Below, in pieces: positions 12,080-23,185 of a DNA stretch of 64,000 nucleotides. Source of the DNA: Amphiura filiformis. Taxonomy: Eukaryota; Echinodermata; Ophiuroidea; Amphilepidida; Amphiuridae. Within the stretch, counting starts at the first letter, position 1; each line of letters starts with the position of its first letter. A model generated the notes under the pieces. It searched no databases and was not told where the DNA came from. It worked only from the letters and a program-made list of their open reading frames with translations. Made by a program: the position numbers and the translations under genes. The stretch lies in contig NC_092647.1 of assembly GCF_039555335.1 (NCBI RefSeq), positions 20,465,880 to 20,529,879 of the forward strand, written 5' to 3'.

Positions 12080-12682
12080 CGAGAACAATGCATCAAATGA
12101 AACTTGTGCTCAAACGTTTGAGGTCATTGGTCATGAAGGGGTCATTCAAAAATTCATATGGTATGAAATCGCTAGGTAATGTCAATAGCACACATGCATG
12201 GCCATTGAATGACGTGTACTGGGGGCTACAGATTTAGGGGGTCAAAGGTCATCTAGGTCATTTCTGACACCCAATTAAAAGTTGCTTAAAAGTTATCCAA
12301 ACCCCATTAACGTTATTTCTTGGCCGGCTATTTCTTAGATTCTGTGATTCTAGTTTGACTACTTTCTCTAAACCGCTGAGCTGGGAAAACTCTGCAATGT
12401 ATTCCATAGAATAAGTTTCTTATAGATAATATCAGAGTCCTGAAATCTTGTGAAAAAAGTTCCTATTTTCGCCTGTTTTGTCATACGGTTGTAAATTCAA
12501 TGAACTATGACGTTGCTAAAGAGCGCTAACAAAGTGAGATACAATATACAATATGTAAGTAGACACATACAGGGTGTCCCCCAAAAAAGAGGCCCCTCAT
12601 TACGCCATCTTTTTCTCCTATTTCTGAAAAGTTGATCAAATATATTTTGATATGTAAAGAAACCTTGTGTCGTTAGCGTTAA

Positions 12683-13339
12683 GGGATCTAAAATGAGCGT
12701 TTATTGCGTTTCGACAGTATTTTTGTGGGACATGAGAGCACCTCAGACCTATCGAATTGCATTCTGAATACGAAGCATGTCTTTCTGATATCAAATAATT
12801 TTCATTTTTGAAAATCACAATATAATACAAATTTTATGACAAATTATAAAAATTTGATATTTTTCAAATTTTGATATATAACAGTCCTCGAAGTAAATTA
12901 TATAAATCTAATGACATATTCTTAAAGTGTATGTAGCAGGAGGAAAAAGCCGACAGTCAATTGAAAATTTTGACCTTTCATATTGAAGATATGGATTTTT
13001 TTTCCCAAAAGACCTAATTTTTTTTGGTGTTTTGGGGAAAAAAATCCATATCTTCAATACGAATGGTCAAAATTTTCAATTGATCGTCGGCTTTTCATCC
13101 CACCTACATACACTTTAAGTATAAATCATCAGATTTATAAAGTTTACTTCAAGTACTGTTAAATATCAAAATATCAATTTTAATGATTTGCCATAAAATG
13201 TGTATTAAATTGCGAATTTCAAAAATCAAAATTATTTGATATCAGAATGACATTCTTCGTATTCAGAATGCAATTCGATATGTCTGATGTGCTCTAATGT
13301 CCCACAATAAATACTGTCCAAACGTTCATACCCCAGCCC
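12683..13339 (+). mobile_element. TTAA-flanked full-length foldback, copy 1
   Basis: The element lies between TTAA at 12679-12682 and 13340-13343; unit A has a single TTAA at 5768-5771. It is almost one continuous imperfect palindrome about a centre near 13015: each half carries the same landmarks in opposite order (a CATATCTTCAAT segment, TCAATTGAAAATTTTGACC-type text, GAATTGCATTCTGAATACG). The termini are GGGATCTAAAATGAGCG and, from the other end, GGGCTGGGGTATGAACG. It has no coding capacity. Confidence 0.85.
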
Positions 13340-13869
13340 TTAATAAACCAAAACAATTATATCAATCGGCTCACAACTTTTGAAGATATGCTCTTTTAAA
13401 GAAATGTACCCGTTTTTCACTCTGTCCACGGAGAAGGTTTAGCTAATTCAAAGATTGAAAAGGAGTACACATACCATGCATGAATATCAAACATTCCTCA
13501 ATGATAACTTTATTTATGGAATGGGCTTTACCGGTGGGTTTATGGGCAAAGGATTTTGTTAATAGTGTCATTAATTTGTGGGTGAAATGGATGCCGAATG
13601 GGACTTCTTTTGCTTTACTTGCAATTACTTATTTTTTCTTGGTAATTTTATGCCTTTTTGTTTTATTATGTTTCTTACATTCTTACTTCGTTGTTTCTTG
13701 ATTTCTTTTCTTTTTCTTATTTACAACATAAGTCATTTCTCTTTTTAGGATAAAAGGTAGCCCTAAAAGGCTGTTTGGTTTGTCTTTGGTTCTTCTGAAG
13801 TGAGATTTACTGTGCTGCTCTGCCCTCTACCTGGTTACCTCCTTGGCGAATACAGGTTTCAGCCCTGGT

Positions 13870-14045
13870 CGTCATTACATCAGTTGCGTTGCGTACCATC
13901 CTTGTGCGCCGGATACTTGCGAATGCATTCAGTAATACGTTTGCGAAGCTCTTGGATTTTGCCACAAAGGAAAAAAAAGTGGTGTGAGGTCTGGCGATCG
14001 TGCAGGCCACTCCACAGCATGGACCACCACAACCACTCTGTTTGC
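13870..14045 (-). pseudogene. Mariner/IS630-type transposase remnant (copy B)
   Basis: The minus strand reads EWPARSPDLTPL, the signature near the third catalytic acid of mariner-type transposases, then a frame change and a helix with ELRKRITECI. It matches the relic in copy A and has the same breaks, so the decay predates the duplication. Confidence 0.7.
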
Positions 14046-14183
14046 TATCCGCGGACAGAGTGAAAAACTGGTACTTTTATTCAAAAGAGCATATCTTCAA
14101 AAGTTGTGAGCCGATTGAAATAATTGTTTTGGTTTATTGAAGCTAACGATTAAAGGTTTCTTTACATACCAAACTCTATTTAA

Positions 14184-14519
14184 AGGGGCATTTCGTGATC
14201 CACAGCCTCATCCCCCACTTTTCTCAAACAAAGTTGAGATTTTTATATCACTGGAAACCTCTGGCTACATAATGTTTATGTACAAAATATTTCTTGCAGA
14301 TTAATTCGTTTTGCAAAGATATCGCGAAATTTGAATTTCGTTCTGGTGCACTAGAACGAAATTACAACGCATTGTCTATGGAGCAGTATAATACACATAA
14401 TCATGCATAACTCGCAAACGCAAATCGGAATCAACTGAAATTTTGGGAATAGGCTTTTTTCGTGGCTATGTACTGACAAATGTCATAAAAAGAGGATGCT
14501 AGGATCACGAAACACTACT
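14184..14519. mobile_element. TTAA-flanked MITE, 336 bp
   Basis: TTAA at 14180-14183 and 14520-14523 bound TIRs AGGGGCATTTCGTGATCC and AGTAGTGTTTCGTGATCC. Unit A shows the empty site with one TTAA at 6547-6550. A related copy lies at 60935-61174 in an intron of the minus-strand gene. No protein is encoded. Confidence 0.85.
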
Positions 14520-14825
14520 TTAATCAACTTGTCAGAAATAGGAGAAATGGAGGGCGCAATGAGGGGCCTCTTTTTTGGGACACCCGGTATAAAGAGGAAT
14601 GCAATGGAGTCTATAGTGGATCTGAAGGCTTGATGTAAGGGGTGTCATTTCAGCACACGTTCGTGCTTTTATAGATTTTATCGGGTGGGGAATTATCGCT
14701 CCCGCTCAGTGGTGTTATGACAGCAAAATATTCATGCTAGCGGGATGCCCGTGCTCCGCGTGGACCCACGCTAGCTGAGTAAATGGGAGGGATCACTAAA
14801 ACGGGAAGAATCAGTGGGAACATGT

Positions 14826-15067
14826 ATATAATCTGTTGCAAGGTTCCTTTTATGCGTTAACAATTGCGTATTCGCGCGACGTCAAGCGTGCACATAGGAC
14901 CTTGAGGAAAATGATACGCGCTGGACGGTTAGCAGTACGCTTAATTTGTAAAATGAAATCTATATCGAATTGCTATCTTTTTCCACACCCTCACGCACAC
15001 CAAGATAAAAGTGATTTACACCCAAGAAGAATATATTTATATACAAGTTGAAAATACTACTTTCCGT
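14826..15067 (+). repeat. Dispersed repeat, second copy
   Basis: Matches 6886-7121 closely, and its first 110 bp match 20011-20120. It runs up to the ATGAA target of the 1983-bp element. Confidence 0.6.
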
Positions 15068-15364
15068 ATGAACAGTCGACTTCGGTTGTATATATAAATG
15101 CGCATATATAAATGCGCACGTGACCAGATGGCCAGTGCCATGTTCGTGTTACCTCACTGTCAATCACTGAAATTGCGACCACCGTTCCAGGTGGTGGCCG
15201 CATTGCATTCTCTAAATTCAGTAAATTTTCATCGTCAACCGTGTAATTGAATGGGATTATTTTGAAATTTTTAAACGCTTGAAATATCACAAACAAATAG
15301 GCCTATGTTGATAAATAATATAAATACAAGCTAAAACCGTTGGGGCTCGATAATGAACCCCACA

Positions 15365-15404
15365 AAATTATAACCGACTATATTGGAAAATGCCATACGG
15401 CCGG
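15365..15404 (+). repeat. Direct repeat inside the TIR element, left copy
   Basis: About 38 bp beginning TAACCGACTATATTGG and ending GGCCGGGCGG recur at about 16449-16487 in the same orientation. The 1.05 kb between them contains the nested foldback and the tRNA-like relic. Confidence 0.75.
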
Positions 15405-15537
15405 GCGGCGATATTTTTTTTCCTAGTCAACATTTGCATCACATAATACATTTACATGATATAGGCCTATATGAGGCTGGATTGCGCTGTGTTCAGTTTT
15501 ATACGGCGGATTTATTGCCATAATTATTACCTCTTAA

Positions 15538-16173
15538 GGGCTGGGGTATGAACGTTTGGACAGTATTTATTTTGGGACATTAGAGCACATCAGACATATC
15601 GAATTGCATTCTGAATACGAAGAATGTCATTCTGATATCAAATAATTTTGATTTTTGAAATTCGCAATTTAATACACATTTTATGGCAAATCATTAAAAA
15701 TTGATATTTTTGATATTTAACAGTACTTGAAGTAAACTTTATAAATCTGATGATTTATACTTAAAGTGTATTTAGGTGGGATGAAAAGCCGACGATCAAT
15801 TGAAAATTTTGACCTTTGGTATTCAAGATATGGATTTTTTTTCCCAAAACACCAAAAAAATTAGGTCTTTTTGGGAAAAAATCCATATCTTCAATATGAA
15901 AGGTCAAAATTTTCAATTGACCGTCGGCTTTTTCCTCCTGCTACATACACTTTAAGAATATATCATTAGATTTATATAATTTACTTCGAGGACTGTATTA
16001 TATCAAAAATTTGAAAAATATCAATATATTATATTGTGATTTTCACAAAATGAAAATTATTTGATATCAGAAAGACATGCTTCGTATTCAGAATGCAATT
16101 CGATAGGTCTGGGGCGCTCTCAGGTCCCACAAAAAATACTGTCGAAACCCAATAAACGCTCATTTTAGATCCC
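15538..16173 (-). mobile_element. TTAA-flanked full-length foldback, copy 2
   Basis: This is the same family as 12683-13339 in opposite orientation, between TTAA at 15534-15537 and 16174-16177. It is 636 bp, again a near-complete palindrome without coding capacity. It is nested inside the 1983-bp element, so it inserted after or together with that element. Confidence 0.85.
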
Positions 16174-16204
16174 TTAACAAAAGAAAAACAAATTTATTAC
16201 AATT

Positions 16205-16285
16205 AAAATTCTACCAGGGTTCGAACCCACAACCTTTTGATTAACAGTCGAGATCGAATACCACTACGCTGTGAGTGCTTCTGCC
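16205..16285 (-). pseudogene. tRNA-like relic (Asn-like anticodon loop)
   Basis: On the minus strand there is a box A-like GCGTAGTGG, an anticodon-loop-like CTGTTAATC (GTT, as in tRNA-Asn) and a perfect box B GGTTCGAACCC at 16217-16227. The acceptor strands do not pair and the T stem is weak. It is more likely a pseudogene or a SINE head than a working tRNA. It starts about 28 bp beyond the TTAA element. Confidence 0.35.
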
Positions 16286-16353
16286 AGAAATGCGTTTGTT
16301 CATCATACTTATTGATTACGGAATAAATCGCAAACACACGGTATATATATTAC

Positions 16354-16800
16354 TTGTCTATTACTAATAAATACGTATATAATCTCCAATCAATAATGAA
16401 CATTGCCTCCGACTATGCGGTTCCTATGCAAATGTTGACTAGTAAATTAACCGACTATATTGGAAAATGCCATACGGCCGGGCGGTTTCACAAAATTGAA
16501 GTTGCCGGCTCGATCATGTCATCCGCCGCCTGCACAGTTCTGACCTTAAAGCCAATCATGTCCCCTTTCATACTTTCATGCCGTAGTGCGACAAGAGGCA
16601 TGACTTACCGTATCAGCCATTCACAAGTCTTGATTGTGTTTGTTTGTCTACAATGCGCGTGTGTCACGCCGCTCGGCGGAAAGCAGCATGATAGTATGAA
16701 ACCATCACTACGTCATAGATATGGCCAATTGGCACGCCCATTTAGCACGGAAATTATGAAATATAAGTTTGTAAATCAGCTATATCTAGCTTTTCCGTAG
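16354..16800 (+). CDS. Doubtful 148-codon open frame in the TIR element
   Basis: An uninterrupted frame of 148 residues lies in the right half of the 1983-bp element. I recognise no domain. It has no catalytic triad or zinc finger, and part of it is encoded by the right copy of the 38-bp direct repeat. It may be a remnant of an element protein, a captured host exon, or chance. It is listed because it is the longest frame in an otherwise non-coding element. Confidence 0.15.
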   Translation: MSITNKYVYNLQSIMNIASDYAVPMQMLTSKLTDYIGKCHTAGRFHKIEVAGSIMSSAACTVLTLKPIMSPFILSCRSATRGMTYRISHSQVLIVFVCLQCACVTPLGGKQHDSMKPSLRHRYGQLARPFSTEIMKYKFVNQLYLAFP

Positions 16801-17060
16801 TTAATTTTTTTTTTCCGTAATGGAAAACGTTAATAAAGAGTTTATCTTTCGGGTCAAGTTATTTTACCCTTTGCAATCAATGCCACTATTTTGCAAAAGC
16901 AATTTTCCTTGCGACCTGTCATTTTCCCCTATACTTTTGCACGGGGAGTTTATGTACATCCGGGTACCTTATACCGTTTAATACGGTACGGCGACTTGTA
17001 GATGTCACGTGCGCATTTATATATGCGCATTTATATATACAACCGAAGTCGACTGATGAA

Positions 17061-18396
17061 GGGTTGTTTATATTTTTCAAATGTAAATGAAAAATAAAGT
17101 CTGTTTGTAACATGTCTGGGTGAACATTTAAATCAAATCTCTATTCTAGACCCTTAACATGCTTAAAAAGGTGTAAAAATGATGCACGAAATGGCATCAA
17201 TTAGTCCTTCATTTTGCTAAATTTTCCAACTCCCCTGTGTTAATACACAGTGTGTAGGCCTATGAATAAAGAAATTCCCCTTTTCGCTTCTGCTTTGGAC
17301 ACCCAACACTAAAAGCAATAATGTATACAGTAATAGTGAAAACTTACCCACGAATGGCTTCAATTTATTTGGGCCTTCATTTAACCCATTCTCAGATTTT
17401 TCAAACTAAAATTGTACGCAATAATAGTGCCAGAATGGTCCAACAAATGGTTTCAATTGAGCCTTCAGTTTGCTTGAAATTCCCCTGGACAAGGAACCTA
17501 CTGCTAATAATATTGTCTCGTTGTAAACCGTACAAAGCTCGGGGAGCTGATCCTGGTTCCGAAGGTTATTAATGTCTAGGGTGTGCGCTCTTGTAATAGT
17601 CAAGTCCCTGAATTGTTGTTAAATGGTCTATGGAATGATGTGGGGCCGCAGCGGTACGCGACAAGTGCGACAACCTGTAATGTGTGCTGCGGCTTGTGGA
17701 TCATCCTCTAGGCGTCGTGCCTGTGCGTAGCGTACTATAAATCACTGCGCTTTTTTAGTTCAAATCATAACCAATCCACGTCCTAGCATAAATTAAAATA
17801 AAATTAGAGTACCGGTGAGTCGAAATTCATTGAACCAATATATCAAAACAGATAATGTGCTGGTAATGTCTCAATGTATATCTTGAATAACATATTTCCA
17901 ACATCTTAATGTTTAATTGGTCCGCTATATCATTGTGAAACTTTAAGAGTAGCATGTGACTTACCTTTGTTGCTGAACTTGAAGCTGATAACTCGGCAAA
18001 ATGGTTTTGGGTCTAATATGCGCAAGTGTCACCTTATATTTCCCGTCTATATAATACATCTAGGCTTTACTATCATAATTGATTGTATTTGTGAGGTCAT
18101 ACTTCATGTACTAAAATATTAAATTTTACATACAATCCCAGAACACACTTGAGGGCCTTATATTTGTACACAAATACGGCTTTACCAGCATCGGTGCACA
18201 TATAGCCCTTATTTGCTGAGGACTTAAAATAAATAAATTGTAAAATGTCGCTCGATTTGGTGGAAAATGTGTAAAAGGTGAAAGTCCAAGTTACAAGCTT
18301 AAATTTGATGTAGACTGCACTCTCGTAGCACTTAAAACAAAGAAAATAACTGTAAAAATCTCCCATATATATATATAGTTTGCATACACTACAAAA
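17061..18396. other. Duplicated non-coding DNA (unit B)
   Basis: Near-identical to 7127-8463. It contains no convincing gene; small frames differ between the copies by indels. Confidence 0.5.
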
Positions 18397-18932
18397 TTAA
18401 AATGAATCAAATTTAGAATTTAGTCCTTTGGGTTTGAATTGTCCCCATTTGAAAATCAACCGATGCTCGGCATCAAGCCGGTCTTTGTTGTTTCCTCTGC
18501 ATAGCATCAGTGACACAAAAATGTTACAGGAAAACCGGTAGAATTTAGCTTAATAGACCTTAAATGTTCTGTTACACAGTCAGCTAATCTGCGTTGGGTT
18601 TCACCCACATAGAGCATCTTACAGTTTTACAAATTATTATTAAGTGGTCTTTGATTTCAAAAGTACCACGGGGACCAGTGATGAGAACATGACTGTTTTG
18701 GTAACATAGTCACACGTGTTACATCTGGAGCGATTACAAGAGTAGGTACCAGGAGTTTGGATTGTGGAAGTCTGAGGGTGAGAAGCACGGACAAGGTGGT
18801 TATAGAGACGCAGTAAGCAGTAACCGGAACTCTGGGGGAGATTTCTTTCGTAGATGGATCTGACATGAGCGTTTGTAATTTTTGTATATATTGCAGCGAA
18901 TTAAGGTATTCCATTTCATCCCTTATGTACAC
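18397..18932 (-). pseudogene. Penelope-like element, GIY-YIG C-terminus (copy B)
   Basis: Same content as 8464-8990: cysteine cluster, LYVGETQRRL nuclease signature and KPKGLNSKFDSF tail before a TAA at 18397-18399. The frame breaks differ slightly from copy A (GGGGGAG here, GGGGGAAG there; a T run of four here, five there), so the two copies have continued to decay separately. Confidence 0.8.
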
Positions 18933-19276
18933 AACGTTCTTGGTTTGTCAAAATTAAAACAAGCAGCCAATACCTGTACTTTTTACCTCTGATTTAAGAC
19001 CTTATTTGTTGAAATTGGTTGATCTAATGAAGAAACGAAATCAAAAGTAGCACTTTTGTGTTCTAATCAATGAAAGCACGACGCTAGTTTTAACGTGCTA
19101 TAATCAATGGAATCGCGGCGCTAGTTCCCTTGTTCGCGAACGCTTTGTGTGCACATCAATAGGGCTTGCAATGGAGCAAACTGTAACTTTTAAATTGGCA
19201 TCTTCCTTGGGTATTTGGATCGTCGTGTTTTTATTTCTAGAACAATTTCAACAAATGAGGTCTTAAATTCGAGCTA

Positions 19277-19354
19277 AAAGATGCAGCTATTGGCTGTCTT
19301 TGTTGAGGATATACACTGTATATCTCAACAAAGACAGCCAATAGCTGCATCTTT
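19277..19354. repeat. Near-perfect 78-bp hairpin
   Basis: Left arm AAAGATGCAGCTATTGGCTG and onward pairs with a right arm ending CAGCCAATAGCTGCATCTTT. Arms of about 37 bp differ by one bulged G, with a loop of a few bases around 19315. It sits between unit B and the LTR array and is not part of any protein frame that I can support. Confidence 0.85.
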
Positions 19355-20010
19355 ATACAGGGGTGAACATAACTGGTACCTTGATTTTTTGGCTTACTGT
19401 ATAACAACTTTTTACTCATAGTTAGACTTTTCAAAGAACAGACCTTCCAGAATAGGCAGTCGTTACTCTGAGTTTCGTGCCAAGAAGGCAATCGTCAGAC
19501 GATGAAATGCTTTGGGTGGACTACCATCTCTTTGGAATGTGAATGAATATACATTCTATGGTGTCAACACAGCCAAAGTCTATCCCAGAGTCAGTCTGTC
19601 TATCGGAGATAGTCAGAAAATGCTCAACTGCGAAAACAGTTGAGCTATTTGAGAGTTATACGCTCTCCCTTTTTGGGATTGAGCACTTTATTCAAAAGAT
19701 AACTATGAGTAAAAAGTTGTTATTACGCTTCAAAACATTATTGCAAAAATATTCGATTTTTGCATCACTGTATATGGTTATGATACCCTGTAGAGGAAGC
19801 CTACCTCCTTGAATTCACAAAACTACAAATGTACCAAAAGTGAACACATGGTCATAATGTAATTTGCTCCCGACGGAGTTGAAAATTCAAATGAAATTTA
19901 CCGATATTTATAATTGCTGTAAATGTAAATGCAGTCTCGCCTGTCGCATTTCATGGAACAATCGGCCCTCATCAGTGGCGTAGATTTCTTTTTGACATTG
20001 GGGGATGTAC
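19355..20010. other. Intergenic, no gene seen
   Basis: Non-coding DNA after the hairpin. Around 19690-19715 and 19398-19425 an ACTATGAGTAAAAAGTTGTTAT-type stretch occurs in inverted orientation, which suggests another decayed foldback. Confidence 0.3.
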
Positions 20011-20120
20011 ATAATCTGTTGCAAGGTTCCTTTTATGCGTTAACAATTGCGTATACGCGCGCGACGTCAAGCGTGCACATAGGACCTTGAGGAAAATGAT
20101 AAGCGCTGGACGGTTAGCAG
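20011..20120 (+). repeat. Dispersed repeat, third copy
   Basis: Matches 6886-6993 and 14826-14935 from ATAATCTGTTGC to GGTTAGCAG. It lies outside the tandem duplication, so the sequence is mobile or multicopy in its own right. Confidence 0.7.
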
Positions 20121-20656
20121 TTTCTTGGAAGTATACTGAATCCAGCATGTTTTGGCGACAGAATAAGCCCATGGCAAATGTGCGCGAACAATTTTGCTAT
20201 TTTGAAGCTAAACTGATGAAATAAGGTGCAAAAGTGGAATTAATACGCGCGAAGCTTTGCACTTTTGTGGCTAAAATGGGCAAATATGAGGTTAATTTTC
20301 AGGCATCAACATTGAGGGGATGATTGTATGGCGCATCCCCCTGGTAAAATATTGGGTAGATAAATCCCAGGTCCCCGGGATCTACGCCTATGGTCCTCAT
20401 TATCGGATGATGCGGAGATTTTGACTGGTAGTACGGGCTGTTTCCTCCCTCCTATATGGTTGTAATTTAAGCTCGATTGGACTAATTTTAAAATTTGACC
20501 TTTGACCCCTAAACTTTGACCTTTGGGATCATAAATATTTTAAATATAGAATTATATATATAGATTATTTAGAATTAAATAATCCTTTAAAAAGGAACTT
20601 GTGTGTACAAGTAGTCACTGTGTATATTGAGTTAAACACTCAAAGTTGATAGTAGG
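20121..20656. other. Flank of the LTR array
   Basis: Non-coding DNA with two TGACCTTTGACC-type motifs near 20500-20525. It contains the TTGAT (20657-20661 at its edge) that was duplicated on insertion of the retrotransposon array. Confidence 0.35.
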
Positions 20657-20661
20657 TTGAT
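20657..20661 (+). other. Target-site duplication, left (TTGAT)
   Basis: TTGAT directly precedes the first LTR, and the same five bases follow the third LTR at 38988-38992. Neither side of the middle LTR has it. Confidence 0.9.
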
Positions 20662-22746
20662 TGTCAGTACAGATACCAAAATTAAACTTTCATTTATTTT
20701 TTTGTGATTTGGAAAACTTTAGCTTAGTGCATGATTTGGTCAACCAGCTGAGAGTTGCCAGTTGATAGGCCTGTGATTTACCTGTTTATTAAAATGGATC
20801 AGTCTTATTCTGTTCATCTTTTGTTATTTTATGTCAAGTGTAATAATACAATAGAACACTATCAAATATGCATAAGGTTAAACTAATTGTAGGCAAGCAT
20901 ACATTGTGAAGAGGGAGGCCTCACTTCCAGACAAGACTTGGTCAAGTGAACACAATATTTTGTGTGTGTGTTGCAAAATTGATCGCATCATCAGTATATT
21001 TTGTGAGAACAAAATTGTTCTTGTTTTATATCAGTATAAGACCTATCCAAGCCAAAGATAGGCTTTGCAATTGTTTTATTGTACCCAGGCAGAGGGTGGT
21101 ATAAGTTGGCATAATTATTATCATCACACTATGGAGTTGTGAAGATAGAGCTGTTGGAGTCACACAGAGGTGTGAGTTTGAAATGCGATCTGCAACTGAA
21201 TTGGAAGTCACCAAAACTGACGGATGAAGTAAGTTTATAAAACTCTTAATTGTTATTGCTATTGTGTTAAATTATATGCATGCTTGATACGGTATGTTGT
21301 TATTCTTAATGTATTATTTTAAAGTTTAAAAACAAACTGGTGGAAATTGATTGTATTTGAAGAACAAAGAAGTTTAAGATTTCCCGCCAAAATTGGAGAA
21401 CAAAGAACTTGCATGTTTACATGATTGTTAATGGGAGATATACTCATGCACTTATACATGTAATATGAATAGAATGGAATGAGTATCATGTGTAATTATA
21501 TATTATTTTAATGTCATTAAAAAAATGAGTCTGATAAAAATTATCCCAAGATTTGCTTTGGTACTTGTATTATCACCACTTGGGTAATTTTATTAAATGT
21601 TTCAGTTCTCGACCGATACATCCAACCATGAACCAGACAATGTTTGCCGTTACCAAATCCTGTGAATTAATCAGCTGTAATCAGTGACGGTTTGGCCACC
21701 CTAACTAAGAAAACCAATCTGTAGAGATTCGGGGTCAGCACACCATCAACCAATTCCAGGACGGCTGCATACGAACCATGGTTCCAACTGAATATGTTTA
21801 AAAATGTCGGTATTGATTTTTGTTTTCAAATTAAATAATGGACTTGAACTGAAATGAACTGAGAACTCCAATATTCAACTTAACTCAGGTACCCATCAAA
21901 CGAAGCAGTTGAATTTTGTACATCATTGTCAAAGATATCTAGTTATTATGTGAAATCGTTATTCGTGTATGTTATCTATTTAATATTCAAAGACACGAAA
22001 AAGTTACTCATCAAAACGAAGCATTTGTATTTTGGTCCAGTACCTTTAATTTATCTTAAATTGTTATATGTGTGGATATTAATATGTGATTTTGAATTAC
22101 ACAACATTGATTGAAGATTTGATGTATTGATCACAATACTTCAACTGAAATTTATTTTGGAGTGAATTACTTCAAAAATAGGTCAGTGTATTATTTGATA
22201 TTTTCGGCTATCATTTTTTTATTGAAATAAATTGCTTTGTGAATCAGTCAATGTTACCCATTCAGATAAGTTGCAATTATTGAATTATCTGAAGAAAATC
22301 AATTTGTTTTCAGTTAAGCATTTATCAGTTGTTGTAAAATACAATTAGGGTAAAAAGAGCTGATTGATTCCTTACACCTTACCTATTATAATGTTGCATG
22401 TGAGTTGAGATTAAGTATAAGGAATAATCACCTCTTACCCACTTTAACGTTTGATCATTTGAACAATAATACTTTGTTTAAATTGTTTGATTTTATGATT
22501 GGATCTAATCAATTAAGTCAGATTATTGAAAGAAGTTGTATGTATGTAGTTTAAAATGTTATAATGTAAATGCACTTTTGTTAATATAAAAGAACAACAG
22601 AAGATATACTATTCTAAGAACATATTAAATGAAATAATCATTTAAAGATTTAAATTACTGTTGTCTTGTGTTCCTAATTCTTATTTGTGTGAACAGTACC
22701 GCTGTTTTTAATTATAATCCAACATGTTCATCCTTCGGGTGTGACA
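20662..22746 (+). repeat. LTR 1 (5')
   Basis: 2085 bp, starting TGTCAGTACAG and ending CGGGTGTGACA, with inverted tips TGTCA/TGACA. It is full length. It differs from LTR 2 at a few positions, mostly homopolymer length (e.g. TTTAAAAATG here, TTTAAAATG there). No TATA box can be called confidently in such AT-rich sequence. Confidence 0.95.
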
Positions 22747-22751
22747 TTTTC

Positions 22752-22769
22752 TGGGGGCTCGTCCGGGAG
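22752..22769 (+). other. Primer-binding site, tRNA-Pro type (copy 1)
   Basis: TGGGGGCTCGTCCGGGAG starts five bases after LTR 1. It would pair with the 3' end of a tRNA-Pro; the first 17 bases are the same as the well-known tRNA-Pro primer site of murine leukaemia virus. This supports the LTR boundary. Confidence 0.9.
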
Positions 22770-23185
22770 TTAAAACAGCATATGGTATGTAAGACACAAT
22801 AAGAGTGGAGAACACAAGTTATTTTATATTGTGTGCAAAGTTACTAATTTTGTGATTCAATTGAATTTTTCAACAGTTGCAGAGAGCGTTCCAAACTTCA
22901 ATACTCATCTGTGGACCAAGACAGGCTAGCTTCACAACAACAAAGTGTGATGTGGTAGGTTTGGGTTAAGTAAAATTATTCCCAGTTTCTTCACCTGTGG
23001 GAACAAAGGAAAACCACCTTGTTTCCTTGTTGTTGGAACTAAAAGTAAATACCAGTGCTTGGAATTACAATTATGTATTGAGCGAGGGTAAAAGTAATTA
23101 CCACTTGTTTCTTTACTTGTAAATTTTATGCCATTTTGATAGTGTTTTGTTAAATTATTGTTGTGATCCATCCAAAACCATTGCC
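22770..23185 (+). other. Leader region (copy 1)
   Basis: About 415 bases between the primer site and the first gag ATG. There is no long frame. It probably holds the packaging signal, but none can be identified by eye. Copy 2's leader is the same apart from a T-rich change near 31388-31401. Confidence 0.6.

Larger units (their letters stand above)
12570..14587 (-). mobile_element. Mariner-type element, copy B, with nested insertions
   Basis: Same element as 5660-6614, flanked by TA at 12568-12569 and 14588-14589. It is longer because a 657-bp TTAA element sits in the left TIR (12683-13339) and a 336-bp TTAA element in the right TIR (14184-14519). It retains about 58 bp lost in copy A next to the right TIR, so its two TIRs can be aligned fully. 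Confidence 0.8.
15073..17055. mobile_element. DNA transposon, 52-bp perfect TIRs, 5-bp TSD
   Basis: The element begins CAGTCGACTTCGGTTG and ends with the exact complement; the first and last 52 bases are a perfect inverted repeat. ATGAA flanks it at 15068-15072 and 17056-17060, and unit A keeps a single ATGAA at 7122-7126, so the boundaries are certain. Inside each TIR the string TATATAAATGCGC occurs twice in tandem. The interior carries a nested TTAA foldback (15538-16173), a tRNA-like relic and a 148-codon frame of unknown nature, but no recognisable transposase. A 5-bp duplication is known for Transib/RAG-type elements, but these ends do not start with CAC, so the superfamily is unassigned. 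Confidence 0.88.

Noticed and set aside
16205..16285. Functional tRNA-Asn gene
   Set aside because: Box A and B are present but the acceptor stem does not pair and the T stem is weak; kept only as a relic.
15073..17055. Assignment of the 1983-bp element to Transib/RAG-like transposons
   Set aside because: Only the 5-bp duplication fits; the termini start CAGTCGAC and not CAC, and no transposase core is visible.
21026..21214. 62-codon minus-strand frame repeated in all three LTRs
   Set aside because: Repetition follows from LTR identity; no domain, and LTR coding is not otherwise supported.
21926..22114. 62-codon plus-strand hydrophobic frame in each LTR
   Set aside because: AT-rich sequence gives hydrophobic residues by composition; no start context or homology that I recognise.
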